A DNA stretch of 64,000 nt, taken from the NCBI RefSeq assembly GCF_003323745.1, contig NZ_QOIL01000021.1, positions 1 through 64,000 of the forward strand, in the 5' to 3' direction. Both the position numbers and the translations under genes were made by a program. Origin of the DNA: Sphaerisporangium album. GTDB taxonomy: Bacteria > Actinomycetota > Actinomycetes > Streptosporangiales > Streptosporangiaceae. The notes under the pieces are model-generated. The model was not told the origin of the DNA. It saw only the letters and a program-made list of their open reading frames with translations, and made no database searches. Positions 1 to 10,400 of the stretch are shown here, piece after piece (position 1 is the first letter of the stretch; every line of letters begins with the position of its first letter).

Positions 1-2
1 TC

Positions 3-494
<492 letters not shown>

Positions 495-503
495 TTCCAT
501 CCG

Positions 504-532
504 GGCCGGGCGGTGTCCTCCACCGCCCGGCC
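504..532 (+). terminator. Terminator hairpin after xylanase
   Basis: Perfect 12-bp GC-rich stem (504-515 pairs with 521-532) with a 5-nt loop, ten bases after the xylanase stop codon. There is no U-tract, as is usual in high-GC actinobacteria. Confidence 0.8.
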
Positions 533-690
533 TGTGCACGTGGGACATCGCGTCCCTCGTCGACGGGCTGCGTCATCGTCCCGCCCTCGGCCGATGCCGC
601 GATCCGCCGCCAGGATTCGAACGTTGCCCGTCGTCAGGGGCGCTGGTCCCGTGGGCGTGGCCCCACGTCAGGATGATGCCCGGCTCGCTG

Positions 691-708
691 GTAGATATAT
701 GCATATAC
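691..708. promoter_or_regulatory. AT-rich palindrome upstream of multicopper oxidase
   Basis: TATATGCATATA (696-707) is a perfect 12-bp palindrome in otherwise very GC-rich DNA, about 110 bp before the oxidase start. It is the most AT-rich spot of the 533-817 intergenic region, which otherwise shows no gene. It is a candidate operator or promoter element; the regulator is unknown. Confidence 0.4.
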
Positions 709-817
709 GGGGCTTTGTGGGCCGCGCGAGTTCATCCGATCGGCGTGCGCCCTGCCATACCGCGCCGCCGCGGTCCACGCCCCCCCTCGTACCCGGGCCG
801 GTGAGGGGAGGCCGAGG

Positions 818-2734
818 GTGTTCACGAGACGGGAGTTCCTGAAGGCCACGATCGGCGGGACGGCCGTCCTGCTCTACGACCTCGGAAGGGGCGCGCGCCC
901 CCTGGCCTTGCTGAACGCTCGCGAGGTCGCCAAGTACACCATGCCGCTGGCCGTCCCGCCGGTGATGCCGCCGCTGGCCGGCCAGGGCGAGCCCGTCGAC
1001 CGGTACGCGATCGGGGTGCGCAGGCTCCGGCAGCGGATCCTGCCACGGGGCCACCCGCCCACCACGGTCTGGGGGTACGGAGCCGTGCAGGACCCGCGGA
1101 CCTTCGCCAGCCCCGGCTTCACCGTCGAGGCGATCGCCGGCCGCCCGGTCCGCGTCAAGTGGTCCAACGAACTGGTCGACGACGACGGCGGTTACCTGCC
1201 GCACCTGCTGCCCGTCGATCCCACCCTGCACTGGGCCGACCCCGAGGGCGGCCCCACCGGGCGGGACCGGCACCCCGGCCCCCGCCAGACCCCCGGCCAC
1301 TACGGCGGGCCGGTTCCGCTGGTCACCCACCTGCACGGCGGGCACAGCGCCGACCACAGCGACGGGTTCCCCGAGGCGTGGTACCTGCCCCGGGCCGGGA
1401 ACACCCCCGCGGGCTACGCGACCGAGGGATCCTGGTACGCGGAGTTCGCCGCCCGGTACGCCGCCGCGCACGGCGGGTCGTGGAGCCCGGGGTCGGCGGT
1501 GTTCCACTACCGCAACGACCAGCGGGCCGCCACCATGTGGTACCACGACCACGCGCTGGGCATCACCCGGCTGAACACCTACGCGGGTCTCGCCGGCTTC
1601 TACCTGCTGCGCGGCGGCCCCGCCGACCTCCCGCCGGGCGTGCTGCCCGGCCCGGCGCCCTCGGCCGGGGACGGCGGGCGCGGCCCCTACCACGAGATCC
1701 CGATCGTGATCCAGGACCGGTCGTTCGCCGCCGACGGCGCGCTCTTCTACCCCGGCGGCCGTGCCTTCTTCGACCACTTCCATGGGCCGTACGTCCCGCG
1801 CAGTGACATCCCGCCCATCTGGAACCCGGAGTTCTTCGGCACGGCGATGATGGTCAACGGCCGGACATGGCCGTTCCTGGAGGTCGAGCCGCGCAGGTTC
1901 CGCTTCCGCTTCCTCAACGGGTGCAACGGCCGTGTCCTGGACCTGAAGATCGTGACCGACCCGCTGGCCAGGCGTCCGGCGCCGGCCGCCCTGCCCTTCT
2001 GGCACATCGGCTCGGAGGGCGGCTTCCTGCCCGCTCCGGTGGAACTCGGCCGCGTGCTGATCGCCCCGGCCGAGCGGGCCGATGTGATCGTGGACTTCAC
2101 CGGCGTGCGGCCCGGCACGGAGCTGTACCTGATCAACGAGGGGCCGGACGGCGCGTTCAACGGGGACCCCCACGCGGCGCCGGCCGACCCGTCCACCACC
2201 GGGCAGGTGATGAAGTTCGTCGTGCGGGACGCGCGGGGACCCGACCCGAGCGTGCCGCCCGACCGGCTCACCCTGCCCCCGCTCACGCGGCTCGGCCCGG
2301 CCGGCCGGACCCGGAGGCTCGCCCTGCTGGAACGGGACTCGACGGTCGTGCGCGGCGCCGGCCCCACGGCGGTCCTGCTCGGCACCGTAGACGGACGGGG
2401 AAAACCCTCGTCCCGCATGTGGTCCGACCCGATCACCGAGAACCCGGTCGTGGGCGCCACCGAGGTATGGGAGATCCACAACTTCACCCCGGACGCCCAT
2501 CCCATCCACGTGCACGAGATCATGTTCCACGTCCTCGACCGCAGGCGCTTCGACGGCGGACCACGGCCCCCCGAGCCGTGGGAGCGGGGGTACAAGGACA
2601 CGGTGATCGCCTATCCACACCAGATCACCCGCATCGTGGCGCACTTCGACCGCGCGGGCCTGTTCGTCTGGCACTGCCACCTGCTGGAACACGAGGACAA
2701 CGAGATGATGCGCCCCTACCGCGTCGGTACCTGA
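818..2734 (+). CDS. Tat-exported multicopper oxidase (CotA/bilirubin-oxidase type)
   Basis: A 638-residue copper oxidase that would oxidise phenols, bilirubin-like substrates or metal ions with reduction of O2 to water outside the membrane. GTG start 818 is chosen because it follows a GGGGAGG ribosome site and begins directly with a twin-arginine signal (TRREFLK then a hydrophobic stretch), so the folded enzyme is probably exported by Tat. All four copper clusters are visible: HLHGGH near residue 171, YHDHALG near 243, HPIHVHE near 561 and HCHLLEHED followed by Met near 619. Length and the HDHALG spacing fit spore-coat CotA and bilirubin oxidase relatives better than small two-domain laccases. 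It is a single-gene unit by position. Confidence 0.9.
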   Translation: MFTRREFLKATIGGTAVLLYDLGRGARPLALLNAREVAKYTMPLAVPPVMPPLAGQGEPVDRYAIGVRRLRQRILPRGHPPTTVWGYGAVQDPRTFASPGFTVEAIAGRPVRVKWSNELVDDDGGYLPHLLPVDPTLHWADPEGGPTGRDRHPGPRQTPGHYGGPVPLVTHLHGGHSADHSDGFPEAWYLPRAGNTPAGYATEGSWYAEFAARYAAAHGGSWSPGSAVFHYRNDQRAATMWYHDHALGITRLNTYAGLAGFYLLRGGPADLPPGVLPGPAPSAGDGGRGPYHEIPIVIQDRSFAADGALFYPGGRAFFDHFHGPYVPRSDIPPIWNPEFFGTAMMVNGRTWPFLEVEPRRFRFRFLNGCNGRVLDLKIVTDPLARRPAPAALPFWHIGSEGGFLPAPVELGRVLIAPAERADVIVDFTGVRPGTELYLINEGPDGAFNGDPHAAPADPSTTGQVMKFVVRDARGPDPSVPPDRLTLPPLTRLGPAGRTRRLALLERDSTVVRGAGPTAVLLGTVDGRGKPSSRMWSDPITENPVVGATEVWEIHNFTPDAHPIHVHEIMFHVLDRRRFDGGPRPPEPWERGYKDTVIAYPHQITRIVAHFDRAGLFVWHCHLLEHEDNEMMRPYRVGT

Positions 2735-2761
2735 TCTTCGCGAGCCGGCGAGGCTCCGGGT

Positions 2762-2993
2762 TCACCCGGCCACGGCCGGCCGCGCGCGCAGCATCTCGGT
2801 CGTGCGCTCCACCGCCTCCTGGACGGGCGGGCTGATATGGCCGCCCATGGCGAAGTCGCCCCGCCAGCGCCGCCTCCAGGGCCGGGATCCACCGCTCGCG
2901 CAGCGCGCGAATCCGCCGTCGTGTCCACATGACCTCCGCCTCCACGACCTGAGCGGCCCTGAGAGCGGCGGTGTGCCGTGCCGCCGCCTCCAC
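2762..2993 (-). pseudogene. Small frameshifted ORF of unknown function
   Basis: The minus strand shows a protein-like stretch from GTG 2993 (EAAARHTAALRAAQVVEAE, then RWIPALEAAL) that loses frame near 2865-2875. It resumes in another frame as ISPPVQEAVERTTEMLRARP and stops at 2762. Together they would give an alpha-helical, charged protein of about 77 residues with good third-position GC. A one-base indel, biological or a sequencing error, would restore it. I do not recognise a family. Confidence 0.35.
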
Positions 2994-3185
2994 AGCCGCG
3001 CGGCAGGCCGATCTGGCCGGAGCGAGCGCGGCCGACGTGGACCCTCATCTCGGGGACATTCGACCCTGACCAACCGGGGCGGCGACATGGCCGCTCAAGC
3101 GGAAAGGCATCCACCGTCTCCCGTGGCGCTGGCGCGCGCAGGTGTCGTGGCCGCCGGCGTGCGGAAGCACCCCGCGCATAATTGT

Positions 3186-3818
3186 TCAGCTCCCGAAAAT
3201 GAGCCGCCGGCGGCGTCGATGGCCGGGTCTGACCAGGGTCAGCAGCAGGCCGAGGATCGGCCCGGCGATCTTGCGGATGTGCGCCATCTCGTCCGGGTCG
3301 GCGTACTGGTCGACCCATGCGAGTTCGAAGCGCACGTTTCCGCTCTGGAGCGATTTCTCCAACGCCTTCCAGTCGACGGCGGAGACGTACTGCTCGATGA
3401 TCGGGAAGATCCTCCGCTCCTCCTCCTCGATGTGCTCGTCGAGGTGCTCGGATAGCGTGCGGACCGTGGCCTCCAACTCGGAGATACCGTCCCGGCCGCT
3501 TGTGAAGGCCCGCGCCGCCAGACGGACTCGGTCGAGCAGGGGGTCGAGTTCGGAATGGTCGTCGGACAGGTCGGTAAGGTCCACGGCGGCGCCCGCCGAC
3601 CGCTGGATCACCGGCCAGACGGCCTCGTCCTCCCTGGTGTGATGATGGTGGATCGCCGCGCAGATGTCCTCTGTGAAGCGGGCGATGGCGGCGGCACGGG
3701 CGGCGTCCGCCCGTTGGCGTCCCGCATCGAGGTCCTCGGCCAGCGTGAGGAGCCGGTGCAGGTCGCCGCGCATCGCACGGTGGATGATACGGATCCCTGT
3801 CAGGTCGGGGGTATCCAT
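3186..3818 (-). CDS. Hemerythrin HHE-domain protein
   Basis: A 210-residue soluble, helical protein with hemerythrin-type metal ligands: IHHHHTREDEAVWP in the first half and SEHLDEHIEEEERRIFP in the second. This is the HHE cation-binding arrangement that holds a di-iron site for O2, NO or redox sensing. The ATG at 3818 has a GGAGA site upstream. The C-terminal tail is very basic (RRRRR) and does not belong to the domain. The gene stands alone between a decayed ORF and the SARP gene, so its partner is not evident. The family also includes iron-sulfur repair proteins, which usually carry an extra N-terminal domain absent here. Confidence 0.85.
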   Translation of the reverse strand: MDTPDLTGIRIIHRAMRGDLHRLLTLAEDLDAGRQRADAARAAAIARFTEDICAAIHHHHTREDEAVWPVIQRSAGAAVDLTDLSDDHSELDPLLDRVRLAARAFTSGRDGISELEATVRTLSEHLDEHIEEEERRIFPIIEQYVSAVDWKALEKSLQSGNVRFELAWVDQYADPDEMAHIRKIAGPILGLLLTLVRPGHRRRRRLIFGS

Positions 3819-3986
3819 GGCGAGTCTCCAGATGCCCGAGTCGGTTTCGGAACACCGTGACTCGGCTCGCTAAACGCCTACTTGGCGGCTATTTGGCGAA
3901 ACGCCGGACATGTTCAGGGACCCGGGGCCGGCCGCGCCGCTCGTCTCGGGGCCGGACCGCGAGCGCCCAGCGATCCTGGCCCGAAG

Positions 3987-6900
3987 TCAGGATCTCGTCG
4001 CGGCGAGTGCCTGGAGGGCCTGTTCCCGCCAATGTGGGGAGCCGAGTCGCCGCGCGACATCGGCGGCCGTGGCGTAGTGCTCCGTGGCACGGGCGGGGTC
4101 GCCCAGGAACTCCGCCAGATGTCCCAGCGTGAGGCCGACGGGCCCACATGTCATCGACACGGTGTGCAGGCCGATCATCTCCTCCTGCGCCGGGAGGAGG
4201 AGACGGTAGCACTCCTCGGCCACGTCGCGGAAACCGAGTGCCATCGCGTTGTCCGCGCGAAGCGCCAAGTTGATCATCCGGAACACGTCCCGCCTCGGCA
4301 GGCGGTGGGCGGACCAGGCGGATCGGGCCTCGCCCAGGCGCCCGGCGTAGACCAGCGCGTTGACGTAGAACTCGTCGATCGGCCCCGCCACGCCGTCGCG
4401 GGCGGCGGCGAGCTCGGCCACCGACTCGTGGGCTCGGCCGCACGCGCGTCGCACCACGAACCTGGTCAGAGCTCCGAAGACGACGGAGTTGGCCCCGCCC
4501 GCCTCCCCCATCCGGTCGGACATGACCGTGTAGGCCGCCTCGGCCTGCTCGAACTCGCCCTTCACCAGGAGCTGGGTGGCGTCGAGGAACGCGATGACGG
4601 CCAGGGCGAGGCCGAGCTGGCCGCTCGTGGAGTACTCCACCGCCCGTCCGGCGTGCCACTGGGCCATCGCCCAGTCGTTGTGCCCGCCCGCGACCATGCA
4701 CAGGGCGTAGTGTCCCAGCGTCTGGTATCCGAGCATGCCGCCGCGGGCGGAGACCCGCAGTAACTCGTGCCCGACCGCCTCCAGCCCGTCTCGGCGATCG
4801 GGCTCGCACATCACGAAGTAGCGCGCGTTGAGCGCCAGGCACAGCAACCGGGGGTCACCGACGCCGCGGGCGATCTCGACGGCCTCGGCGCTCGCGGCTT
4901 CCGTGAGCTCGTCGTCATGGCCCACCAACTCCTGGGTGAGGGTGGCGAGCAGCCGGCACCGCAGCTCGCCGGTCGCGGCGGGCAGACAGCTCTGGATGGC
5001 CTCCACGAGGTCGACATCGACGTTGAAGCCGGCCTGCGAGATCCAGATCACGGGCGCGTCGTTGGCCACCACGGCGCGGGCGATCGCGACGGGGTCGCCG
5101 AGCCGCCGGGCGATCGCCAGCGCCTGCCGGCGACTGACCGCCGCCCGTACGACGTCGCCCGCGCTCGCATGCGCGGAGACCAGACGGCACAGCACGTCCA
5201 GCCGGATGTCCGCCGCCGGCTCGGCTGCGAGGTCGAGGGCGTCGAGGGCGCCTTCCAGCAGGGTGGCCGCCTCTCTGTGGGCGTAGACGCCGGAGGCCTG
5301 GGCCGCCGCTCTTCGCGCGTACTCGGCGGCGTCGCGGGCGGTGGCCGCGGTGGCGGCGGCGAGTGCGTGGTAGCCGAGCGCGCCGACGTCTTCTGGTCGC
5401 ACCCGCTGCAGCGCGGCGAGGACCTTGGTGTGCAGTCTGGTACGGCGAAGCCGGGGGATGTCCTCGTAGAGGGTGTCGCGGACCAGGACGTGTGTGAAGC
5501 GGACCTTGCCGGAGCTCGGTTCGGTGAGCAGCCCGGCGAGCACGCCCGCTTCAAGGCCGTCGATCACGGTCTCCTCGTCGGCGTCCTGAACGGCGATCAG
5601 CACATCCGCGTCGGCGTCCCGGCCCATGACGGCGGCGTTGCGCAGGGTGGTCTGGGCCGTCGCGGGCAGGCGGGCGATCCGCCTGCGGATGAGATCGCGG
5701 ACCCCGGGCGGCAGCGAATGAGCCGCCGACGTCCCCTCGGTCGCGAGCAGCCGCGCGGTTTCGGCCACGAACAGCGGATTGCCCCCGGTCCGTTCGGTGA
5801 CCGTACGGACGGTGTGGGGGTCCGCCTCCATGCCGGACCGTTCCACCAGGAGGCGACGGACGTCGTCCTCGCTGAGGCCACACAGGGTCACGTTCTCCGC
5901 CGCCTGGACGGCCAGGGCGGCTCCGGCCGCCACAAGATGGTCGCCCGCCTCGGAGGGCCGGTGCGTCAGGACCATCAGGACCGGGATGCCGGCCAGCCTG
6001 GCCGCCAGGTGACGCAACAGCTGGAGGGTCGCGTCATCGGCGCGGTGCACGTCCTCCAGCACGACCAGCAGCGGCCCCGGTACGTTCTCCAGGTAGTCCC
6101 CCACGGCCTGAGCCAGCCAGAACTGCCCGACCTGAGGAGAGTCCTGCCTCAACAGGGGCGCCAGCCGCGCCTCGGTCTCAGGGGCTGGGGGATGGACGGC
6201 GAACAGGCCGCGGAGGACCTCGCTCCACGCCCACGCGGGCGGCACCCCGCCAAGCGTCTCCGGGCACCGGCCGACCGTGACCTGCCAGCCCTGCTCGCTG
6301 AGATGCCGCAGCAGGGCGTCGGCCAGCGTGCTCTTGCCCGCTCCGGGATCTCCGCCGAGCCATGCCACCCGGAACCCGCGCTTGGCCTGCTCGGCGGCGG
6401 AGACCAGGCGGGCGAGCTCCGCCGTACGGCCGATCATTCGGGGCGGCGGTGCTGGCGGCGGCGCGGCGGGACGGGCAGGAACAGAGGCGACATTGGGCAC
6501 GTCAAGGGCGTCGCTGTGGGTGAGGATGTCGGCCTCGAGAGCTCGTAAAGCGGGTCCTGGGTTCACGCCCAGCTCTTCGGCGAGTGTGGCCCGGGTCTTG
6601 CGTAGCGACGCCAGGGCCTCGGCCTGCCGCGCTGAGCGATAATAGGCGAGGGCGAGGAGCCGCACCGCGTTCTCGCGCAGCGGGTGGGCGGCGACGTGGC
6701 GCTCCAGTTCGGGCACGATCTCCGCGTGACGGCCGAGCGCGAGTCCCGCTTCCGCGCGGTACTCGACGGCCATGACTTTCAGCTCTTCCAGCTGTGACGC
6801 CTCGGGAACCGCCCACTCCTCGCCGACGAACTCGGCGAAGGCGGGGCCTCCCCACAGCGACAGGGCGTCGTCGATCATGTGTAACGCTTTGGCCGGCTCC

Positions 6901-7265
6901 CCCTCGTTGAGAAGGGCCACCGCGGCGTCCATGAGCTTGGGGAACCGCCAGGCGTCGACGGCGTCGGCGTCGAGCCGCAGCAGGTATCCGGGCGGGGCGC
7001 TCACCAGGACGGTGGCCGGGGTCCGCGGTACCCGGTCCGGCTCCAGGACGCGGCGAAGGTTGGAGATGTAGACCTGGAGTGCGGCAAGAGCCCTCGGCGG
7101 GGGCTGGCCCTGCCACAGATCGTCGATGAAGCGGTCCGTGGAGACCACGTGCCCGCCGGCGCAGACCAGTCTGGCGATCACCGCCCGCTGGAGCGGCGGG
7201 CCCAGGTCGACAGGACGCCCTTCGACTTCTGCCCGGAACTGCCCAAGAACCCGCAAACGCACCAT
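3987..7265 (-). CDS. AfsR/SARP-family regulator with BTAD, AAA ATPase and TPR-like region
   Basis: A 1,092-residue transcriptional activator. Residues 1-90 are an OmpR-type winged helix (MVRLRVLGQFRAEVEGRPVD, then IDDLWQG). Residues ~95-240 are the bacterial transcriptional activation domain (RYRHR-like helices). A signal-transduction ATPase follows, with Walker A GDPGAGKS near residues 305-312 and Walker B LLVVLEDVHRADD. The C-terminal half is alanine/arginine-rich helical repeats typical of TPR arrays. ATG 7265 is chosen over upstream starts because family members begin exactly at this winged helix. It is divergent from the 2,111-residue secreted protein, a likely target since they share a 163-bp promoter region. 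SARPs often control secondary metabolism, but no classical cluster is adjacent. Confidence 0.85.
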   Translation of the reverse strand: MVRLRVLGQFRAEVEGRPVDLGPPLQRAVIARLVCAGGHVVSTDRFIDDLWQGQPPPRALAALQVYISNLRRVLEPDRVPRTPATVLVSAPPGYLLRLDADAVDAWRFPKLMDAAVALLNEGEPAKALHMIDDALSLWGGPAFAEFVGEEWAVPEASQLEELKVMAVEYRAEAGLALGRHAEIVPELERHVAAHPLRENAVRLLALAYYRSARQAEALASLRKTRATLAEELGVNPGPALRALEADILTHSDALDVPNVASVPARPAAPPPAPPPRMIGRTAELARLVSAAEQAKRGFRVAWLGGDPGAGKSTLADALLRHLSEQGWQVTVGRCPETLGGVPPAWAWSEVLRGLFAVHPPAPETEARLAPLLRQDSPQVGQFWLAQAVGDYLENVPGPLLVVLEDVHRADDATLQLLRHLAARLAGIPVLMVLTHRPSEAGDHLVAAGAALAVQAAENVTLCGLSEDDVRRLLVERSGMEADPHTVRTVTERTGGNPLFVAETARLLATEGTSAAHSLPPGVRDLIRRRIARLPATAQTTLRNAAVMGRDADADVLIAVQDADEETVIDGLEAGVLAGLLTEPSSGKVRFTHVLVRDTLYEDIPRLRRTRLHTKVLAALQRVRPEDVGALGYHALAAATAATARDAAEYARRAAAQASGVYAHREAATLLEGALDALDLAAEPAADIRLDVLCRLVSAHASAGDVVRAAVSRRQALAIARRLGDPVAIARAVVANDAPVIWISQAGFNVDVDLVEAIQSCLPAATGELRCRLLATLTQELVGHDDELTEAASAEAVEIARGVGDPRLLCLALNARYFVMCEPDRRDGLEAVGHELLRVSARGGMLGYQTLGHYALCMVAGGHNDWAMAQWHAGRAVEYSTSGQLGLALAVIAFLDATQLLVKGEFEQAEAAYTVMSDRMGEAGGANSVVFGALTRFVVRRACGRAHESVAELAAARDGVAGPIDEFYVNALVYAGRLGEARSAWSAHRLPRRDVFRMINLALRADNAMALGFRDVAEECYRLLLPAQEEMIGLHTVSMTCGPVGLTLGHLAEFLGDPARATEHYATAADVARRLGSPHWREQALQALAATRS

Positions 7266-7428
7266 TTCCAGAGAAGCATAGGGTTCGCACTCCTTGTCCG
7301 CATATAGGCGTGCCGCAATCCGTGAACCTGCGTGCGGGTGCACCAGGTCACGGCGCCAAGTGGAGACCAAGAGGCTGCTTAGGGCGCGATGTCAGCATCG
7401 GCGCGATCTGCAATCGAGGAGGGATCGT

Positions 7429-10400
7429 ATGCCCCTATCGCGCCTGCCAGGCTTACTGGCTCGTCTCCGCACCCGGAATACCAGCGAACAGACCGGTCCA
7501 CCGCCACGGCGGCGGCGCCCCGTGCTGCTCACGCTGGCGCTGACCCTCGGGCTGTGCGCGCCGCTTACCGCGGTGGCGACGCCCAAGCCCGCGTCGGCTG
7601 TGGAGGGGGAGCCCAAGTCCGCGGCCGTGACCGACCTCACCGGCGGCTACGGGATGACCGGCTACCGACTGTTGAACTTCTTCGCCGGTGACGGCGAGGT
7701 CAAGACCCTGGAAGGGATCAGCGACAAGGGCCAGGTCGTGGGCACGATGCTCGCCCCTTCGAGCGGCCCCGCCCCGGTACCCTTCGCCTGGGCGCCGGGA
7801 TCGTCCATGGAATTGATGCCGCTGAACGATCCCGACCTGAGGCACTGGCCGACCGGTGTCGCCGGGAACGGTACGGTCTACGGCCGCACCGGTGACGGTA
7901 GTGACGATCGCGGCTATGTCTACCGCGCCCGGCCGGGCGAAGGTTCCGCGTACAGCGCCCCGGAGGTCGTGGCGACCCCCTCGCGCCCGGTCATCGCGGC
8001 GAACAGCCGGGGCCAGATCCTCGTCGAGGATGCCCGTGGGTTCGGGATCCTCACCGAGGACGGCTCTCTCAACCTCTTCCCACGCGAGATGTGGGCGTTG
8101 GACATGAACGAATCCGGCACGGCGGCCGGGTTCTTCTCCAAGCAAAGGCCTGACGGTACGTCGGAAAGCGAGCCGGCCATCTGGCAGGGCGGTTCGGTGC
8201 AGCGTATCGGCTTCCCGCCGGGCTATCCGGTGGCGTATGCCACAGATATCAATAATGCCGGCGATGTTCTGGTGCGAGCGAATGACGCAGCGGGGAAGAC
8301 CGACTATTTCATACGCAGCAAGGCCGGCGCCTGGACGAAGTTGGACGCCCCGAAGGGTACCCCCGTGGGGGCGCAATTGGCCTGGTACGACCTGAACGAC
8401 CGGGGCGAGGCCGTCGGCGTTATTCGGGCCGATGGCGTGGACAGCGCGGTGCTGTGGAGCAATGGCCGCGCACTCGCGCTGAACAGCCTGCTCAACCCCC
8501 ACAAGGGCCTGCGACTTGACGCCGCGGAGCTCATCAACAAGAACGGCGTCATCGTCGGCCGTGGCATGAACGGCGTCGCGCCCATGATCTGGGCCGCGAT
8601 ACCGGTCGATCCCGTGGTGTTCGTGCACGGCGCCGCGGCCAGTCGGTTGTCGGTGTACAAAAACGGCGAGCCGACCCAGGAACTGTGGCTGGGGTGCCAT
8701 CTCCCACCCGGCGACAGTGTGGACCGTAACCTGCTCAGCCTCTACAAGGAAGACATCCAGAATGGGGACGTGCCTGGCGATATTCGGGCGGTCGACGCGC
8801 TGCAGCATGAGCATTGCGACGTGGCAAACGATACTATTGCCCCCAATCTGAATATTTACGGTGATCTGCTCGACAGAGTCAGGGGCTCCGAGAGTTACCG
8901 TGAGTACCAGGTCGACGGACACACCGACCGCCGCACCACGGCCGGATGCGACATGGCGCAATCCGATCGGATGCCGAACATGTTCGTCTACGCCTACGAC
9001 TGGCGCCAGAGCAATGTGGACAGTGCCAGGGGTCTGGCGGACTACATCGGCTGTGTGCGGAAGTTCTGGCCCACCCGCAAGGTGGACATCCTGACGCACT
9101 CAATGGGCGGCATCGTCGCCCGGAGGTACATCCTTGACGACCCGTCCGCGAGCTACATCGACCGGGTGGTGACCATCGGTGCGCCGTGGCTGGGCGCGCC
9201 GAAGCTGGTGAACGTGCTGATGACCGGTGACTTCATCGACAGTTCGATCGTGAACGGCCCGAAGGACGTCATCAAGCGGGTGGCGGGTAGTTTCCCGGCC
9301 GCCCACCAGCTGATGGCCAGCCGGATCTATGGGGACGCGGCGAGCGTGCCGGTGGTGCGGGAGAACGGCTGGGATCTCAACGGGAAGAACGGCGACCACG
9401 AGACCTACGACTACGACGAGGTGAAGGCCCTCACGAACGCCAGGTTCACGGGGACGCATCCCGGTGACACCGCGGACGAATTCCAGTCGCGGGCCGGCCA
9501 GGTCGACTGGCGCGGGGATACCTCGGGCATCAAGTACACCCATGTCGTGGGGCTGCAGGCGGGCAGGAACACGATCGGCACGGTGGTGGCCAACCGTGAG
9601 AAAGTCTGCGAAGGCACGTGGCCCGAGCACTGCAAGGAGCGGAAATACATCAGCCAGGACCTCGTCTGCGGTGACGGCACCGTGCCGCTGATCAGCGCCG
9701 AGCGGGCCGGTCGGGGCGTGGACTACAACGCCGAGAACGCCGAGGTGCTGCTCTTCAGGTCCAAGTCCACGTCCAAGGCGGACAACTTCAAGGTGGAACA
9801 CACGGGAATGACGGGGAACAAAGCCGTCGGCGACGCGGTGCTGGCGCGGCTGTTCACCCTTGATCCGCAGGGCCCCGCCGATCACAGTGGTCTGGGCCGT
9901 CCGGGAGCCGACATGGACTCCTGCATCACGGGCGGGGTCTCGAACCTCGGGCCGGCGAACGCCATGGCGGGGGGTGCGGGCACGGCCACTCCCGCGCCGG
10001 GCATGGGCCTGCGGTATGTGTCGGTGCTTGGTGGGACCGCGCTGACCGTCATCGACGGTCACGGGCACACCACCGACCCTGAGGGTGGCACAGCGGGATA
10101 TGTCGATGATGTCACGCTGTTCGCCTCCGACCAGGACGATGCGGGTATGGCCACCATGCCTGCCGACACGGAGGAGTCCTACCGGACGCGGGTCACCGCG
10201 ACCGGGACGCCGCTGCGGCTGACCCTGCTGGAGGGCACACAACAGCACCCGACCGCGGCGACCCGCTGGATCGACATTCCCCTCGACAAGGGCACGGTGG
10301 TCGAGCTGACCACTCGCCCGGACGGCACCGATGTGCTGCGCGCCGACGCGGACGGCGACGGAGAGCCGGAGAAGGTCATCCCCCCGACGGTCCGGCTGGC

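Noticed and set aside
668-2692. 674-codon minus-strand open frame opposite the multicopper oxidase
   Set aside because: It is a high-GC antisense shadow: Arg/Gly/Val-rich, no domain, while the plus strand has all copper motifs.
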